The notes under the pieces: generated by a model
Seen by the model: the letters and a program-made list of their open reading frames with translations, nothing else
What the model was told of the DNA's origin: nothing
Databases searched by the model: none
Made by a program: the position numbers and the translations under genes
Shown: positions 15,648-16,994 of the stretch, piece after piece
Position numbering within the stretch: position 1 is the stretch's first letter
Layout: every line of letters begins with the position of its first letter
Assembly: GCA_021818605.1 (NCBI GenBank)
Contig: JAKAUH010000424.1
Span: 1-16,994 of the forward strand
DNA: 16,994 bases
Reading direction: 5' to 3'
DNA from: Planctomycetota bacterium
Lineage (GTDB): Bacteria; Planctomycetota; Planctomycetia; Isosphaerales; Isosphaeraceae

Positions 15648-16427
15648 TCACCGCCTGGGGGCGGGTCGACCCTCGGCAACCCATTCAGCCCCCTGGATCA
15701 CCAGCCGCAGCAGATTGGGATCGCGAAGCGGATCATCCTTGTTTTGCCCGAAGTCGCGATGCCCCATGGTGGTGTGGAACACGCGTCCCTTGCCGAACGT
15801 CCGGGTCCAGGCGACCGGCCAGGCCTCGCCCTGGTACTCGATGGTGGCCAGCGGCTGGACGTCGGGCATCATCTGAAGATGGTAGTATAATTCGTCCTTG
15901 ATCGGAAAATCCTTGAGGCCGCGGGTGACGGGGCTGGAGGTGTCCACGATCTTGACGGTGAAGCTCCCCTTGCGGGTCCTGCCGTCGGGCAGACCATGAT
16001 GCGAGAACACTCCGCCGAGCATCTCCTTCCAGGTGGGCAGCCAGTCGGAGGCGGCATTATCCGCGCCATGGATCGAGACATAGCCGTGGCCGGAGCGCAC
16101 GAATTCAAAGATGGCCTCCTGCTGGCCCTTCGTATATTTGAACTCTGGATCGCGGCGATCGGCCAGGACAATCAGCAGGTCGTACTTGCGGATGGCCGGG
16201 GTCTCGACGATGGCGGCGTCCTCGCCGATTGTCACCTGGAACCGGCCCGTGTTCTCAAGGGCGTTGGACAGGTAGAATGCCTGTTCGCGATAGCCGTGGT
16301 GCCTGCGTTGCCCGCCCGACAGAAGGAACACCCTGGCGCCCCCGGGCACCTGGTTCTGGGCGGCGACTGGCCCGGCGAGGCCGCAGACAATCGCGACGGT
16401 CAGTCCGACGAGGAGGAATCGCTTCAC
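15648..16427 (-). CDS. Secreted ThuA-like domain protein
   Basis: 259 residues. GTG 16427 is chosen because AGGAG lies seven bases upstream and the product then begins with a clean signal peptide (KRFLLVGLTVAIVCGLAGPVAAQ). The frame stays open to 16733 without a better start. The mature part is one ThuA (trehalose-utilisation-like) domain with a class I glutamine-amidotransferase-like fold. It shows VFLLSGGQRRHHGYRE, YDLLIVLADRRDP, IFEFVRSGHGYVSIHGADN, the metal/sugar-site-like DELYYHLQM, and KGRVFHTTMGHRDF. ThuA-like proteins occur in sugar metabolism and some act on 3-keto-glycosides; the substrate here is not known. It lies 128 bases upstream of the PSCyt1/DUF1549/DUF1553 gene on the same strand and may be the first gene of that cluster. 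Confidence 0.88.
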   Translation of the reverse strand: MKRFLLVGLTVAIVCGLAGPVAAQNQVPGGARVFLLSGGQRRHHGYREQAFYLSNALENTGRFQVTIGEDAAIVETPAIRKYDLLIVLADRRDPEFKYTKGQQEAIFEFVRSGHGYVSIHGADNAASDWLPTWKEMLGGVFSHHGLPDGRTRKGSFTVKIVDTSSPVTRGLKDFPIKDELYYHLQMMPDVQPLATIEYQGEAWPVAWTRTFGKGRVFHTTMGHRDFGQNKDDPLRDPNLLRLVIQGAEWVAEGRPAPRR

Positions 16428-16637
16428 GGCATGGCTCCTGGCCGGCGCGTCCACGCGATCCAGGCATCGAAAGCGTGCGCGGACGCGTCCGGGCGGGTCG
16501 GGTCGGGGATCTTTCAGAGCGGTCGAACAAGGCAGAGCAGACACAGAACAGCGTCGAGCGTGAAAGGTAGCGTAGCCCGGCCGCGCGGCCCTCGCAAGCC
16601 TCGGCCGGCATTCCCAGGTTTCAGGAGTCTTCGCATC
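16428..16637. other. Divergent intergenic region (210 bases)
   Basis: It separates the ThuA gene (-) from the gene at 16638 (+), so it should hold promoters for both. I see no clear -35/-10 pair. A GC-rich inverted stretch, CCCGGCCGCGCGGCC, lies near 16577-16591. Only the two ribosome sites are clear: AGGAG before GTG 16427 and AGGAG at 16623-16627 before ATG 16638. Confidence 0.4.
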
Positions 16638-16994
16638 ATGAATCGCCCAGACGAGCTTCGTCGGATCGCCCCGTGGGGCTGTGCCCTGGCCGCCCTCGCC
16701 TTCTTCTCGATCGGCGCCGATGAGCCGAAGCAAACCGTGGACGCCAGGGGATTGACGTTCGAGGCGCCGAAGGCCTGGAAGTCGAGCACGCCGGCCAACC
16801 AGATGCGCCGGGCACAGCTCAAGGCCGCCCCAATCGAGGGTGACGGCTACCCCGCCGAGCTGATCGTCTTCGCCTTCCCCGGCGGCGCCGGCTCGGTCCA
16901 GGACAATCTCAAGCGCTGGCAGAACCTGTTCAAGGACGCCGAGGGCAACTTGCCCCAGATCGAGTCCAAGAAGGTCAAGGGGAAGAACGTCGAG
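16638..16994 (+). CDS. Secreted protein of unknown function (3' end outside window)
   Basis: 119 codons are open to the window end with no stop. ATG 16638 has AGGAG ten bases upstream. The N-terminus is a signal peptide (APWGCALAALAFFSIGA, cleavage probably before DEPKQ). The mature part begins TVDARGLTFEAPKAWKSSTP, then MRRAQLKAAPIEGDGYPAELIVFAF, a glycine-rich turn GGAGSV, and a helical QDNLKRWQNLF. I recall this as a common planctomycete secreted family, possibly with a PsbP/Mog1-like fold; no function is known. The 'P..WK' start and overall order echo the lipoprotein at 8307-8906, although the identity is low. The gene is divergent from the ThuA gene. Confidence 0.8.
   Translation, partial: MNRPDELRRIAPWGCALAALAFFSIGADEPKQTVDARGLTFEAPKAWKSSTPANQMRRAQLKAAPIEGDGYPAELIVFAFPGGAGSVQDNLKRWQNLFKDAEGNLPQIESKKVKGKNVE

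Noticed and set aside
16428..16733. 102-residue N-terminal extension of the ThuA protein up to 16733
   Set aside because: It would bury the signal peptide and overlap the divergent gene at 16638. GTG 16427 has a good AGGAG site.
1..16994. tRNA, rRNA, riboswitch, insertion sequence, integrase or attachment-site features
   Set aside because: None could be recognised by reading both strands. There are no transposase-like frames and no long terminal repeats.

Overview
This window looks like chromosomal DNA of a planctomycete, most likely from the Isosphaeraceae/Gemmatales side. The base composition is very GC-rich. The gene families are strongly typical of Planctomycetota: two Tat-exported DUF1501 proteins, a PSCyt1/DUF1549/DUF1553 protein, a ThuA-like secreted protein, a CRTAC1-type ASPIC/UnbV protein, and TPR proteins with a planctomycete-style C-terminal end. 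The taxonomic call rests on family content only. I see no rRNA, tRNA, CRISPR array, insertion sequence, integrase or plasmid function.

Layout. (1) 2-1048 (+): 3' part of a TPR protein. (2) 1293-2660 (-): a DUF1501 protein with no DUF1549/DUF1553 mate beside it, reading from its own candidate promoter. (3) 2661-3225: a 565-base stretch with no convincing gene, but with several inverted repeats including two interlocked stems. (4) 8906 down to 3226 (-): a likely operon of a small lipoprotein, a 1056-residue membrane protein with five c-type heme motifs and TPRs, and an ASPIC/UnbV lipoprotein; the last two overlap by ATGA. (5) 8974-9034: two tandem copies of a 20-nt hairpin repeat. (6) 9081-9473 (-): a small secreted protein. 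(7) 9595-10257 (-) and 10353-11477 (+): a divergent pair, an unrecognised cytosolic protein and an ankyrin-repeat protein. (8) 16427 down to 11543 (-): ThuA-like, PSCyt1/DUF1549/DUF1553 and DUF1501 genes. (9) 16638 to the end (+): 5' part of a secreted protein.

How the genes may work together. The best candidate for an under-described system is the 3226-8906 cluster. The large protein appears to join a five-helix membrane module, carrying two pairs of in-membrane histidines arranged as in b-type cytochromes, to a pentaheme c-type domain and a TPR tail. It is translationally coupled to a beta-propeller-like surface lipoprotein. This suggests a membrane-to-periplasm electron-transfer module with a surface partner; the substrate is unknown. 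The 11543-16427 cluster is the common planctomycete combination linked by family context to processing of complex extracellular carbohydrates, with biochemistry still largely unknown.

Several starts were moved from the longest reading frame to codons with a better Shine-Dalgarno sequence and export signal. These include GTG starts at 8906, 9473, 13033 and 16427, and ATG starts at 2660 and 10257.
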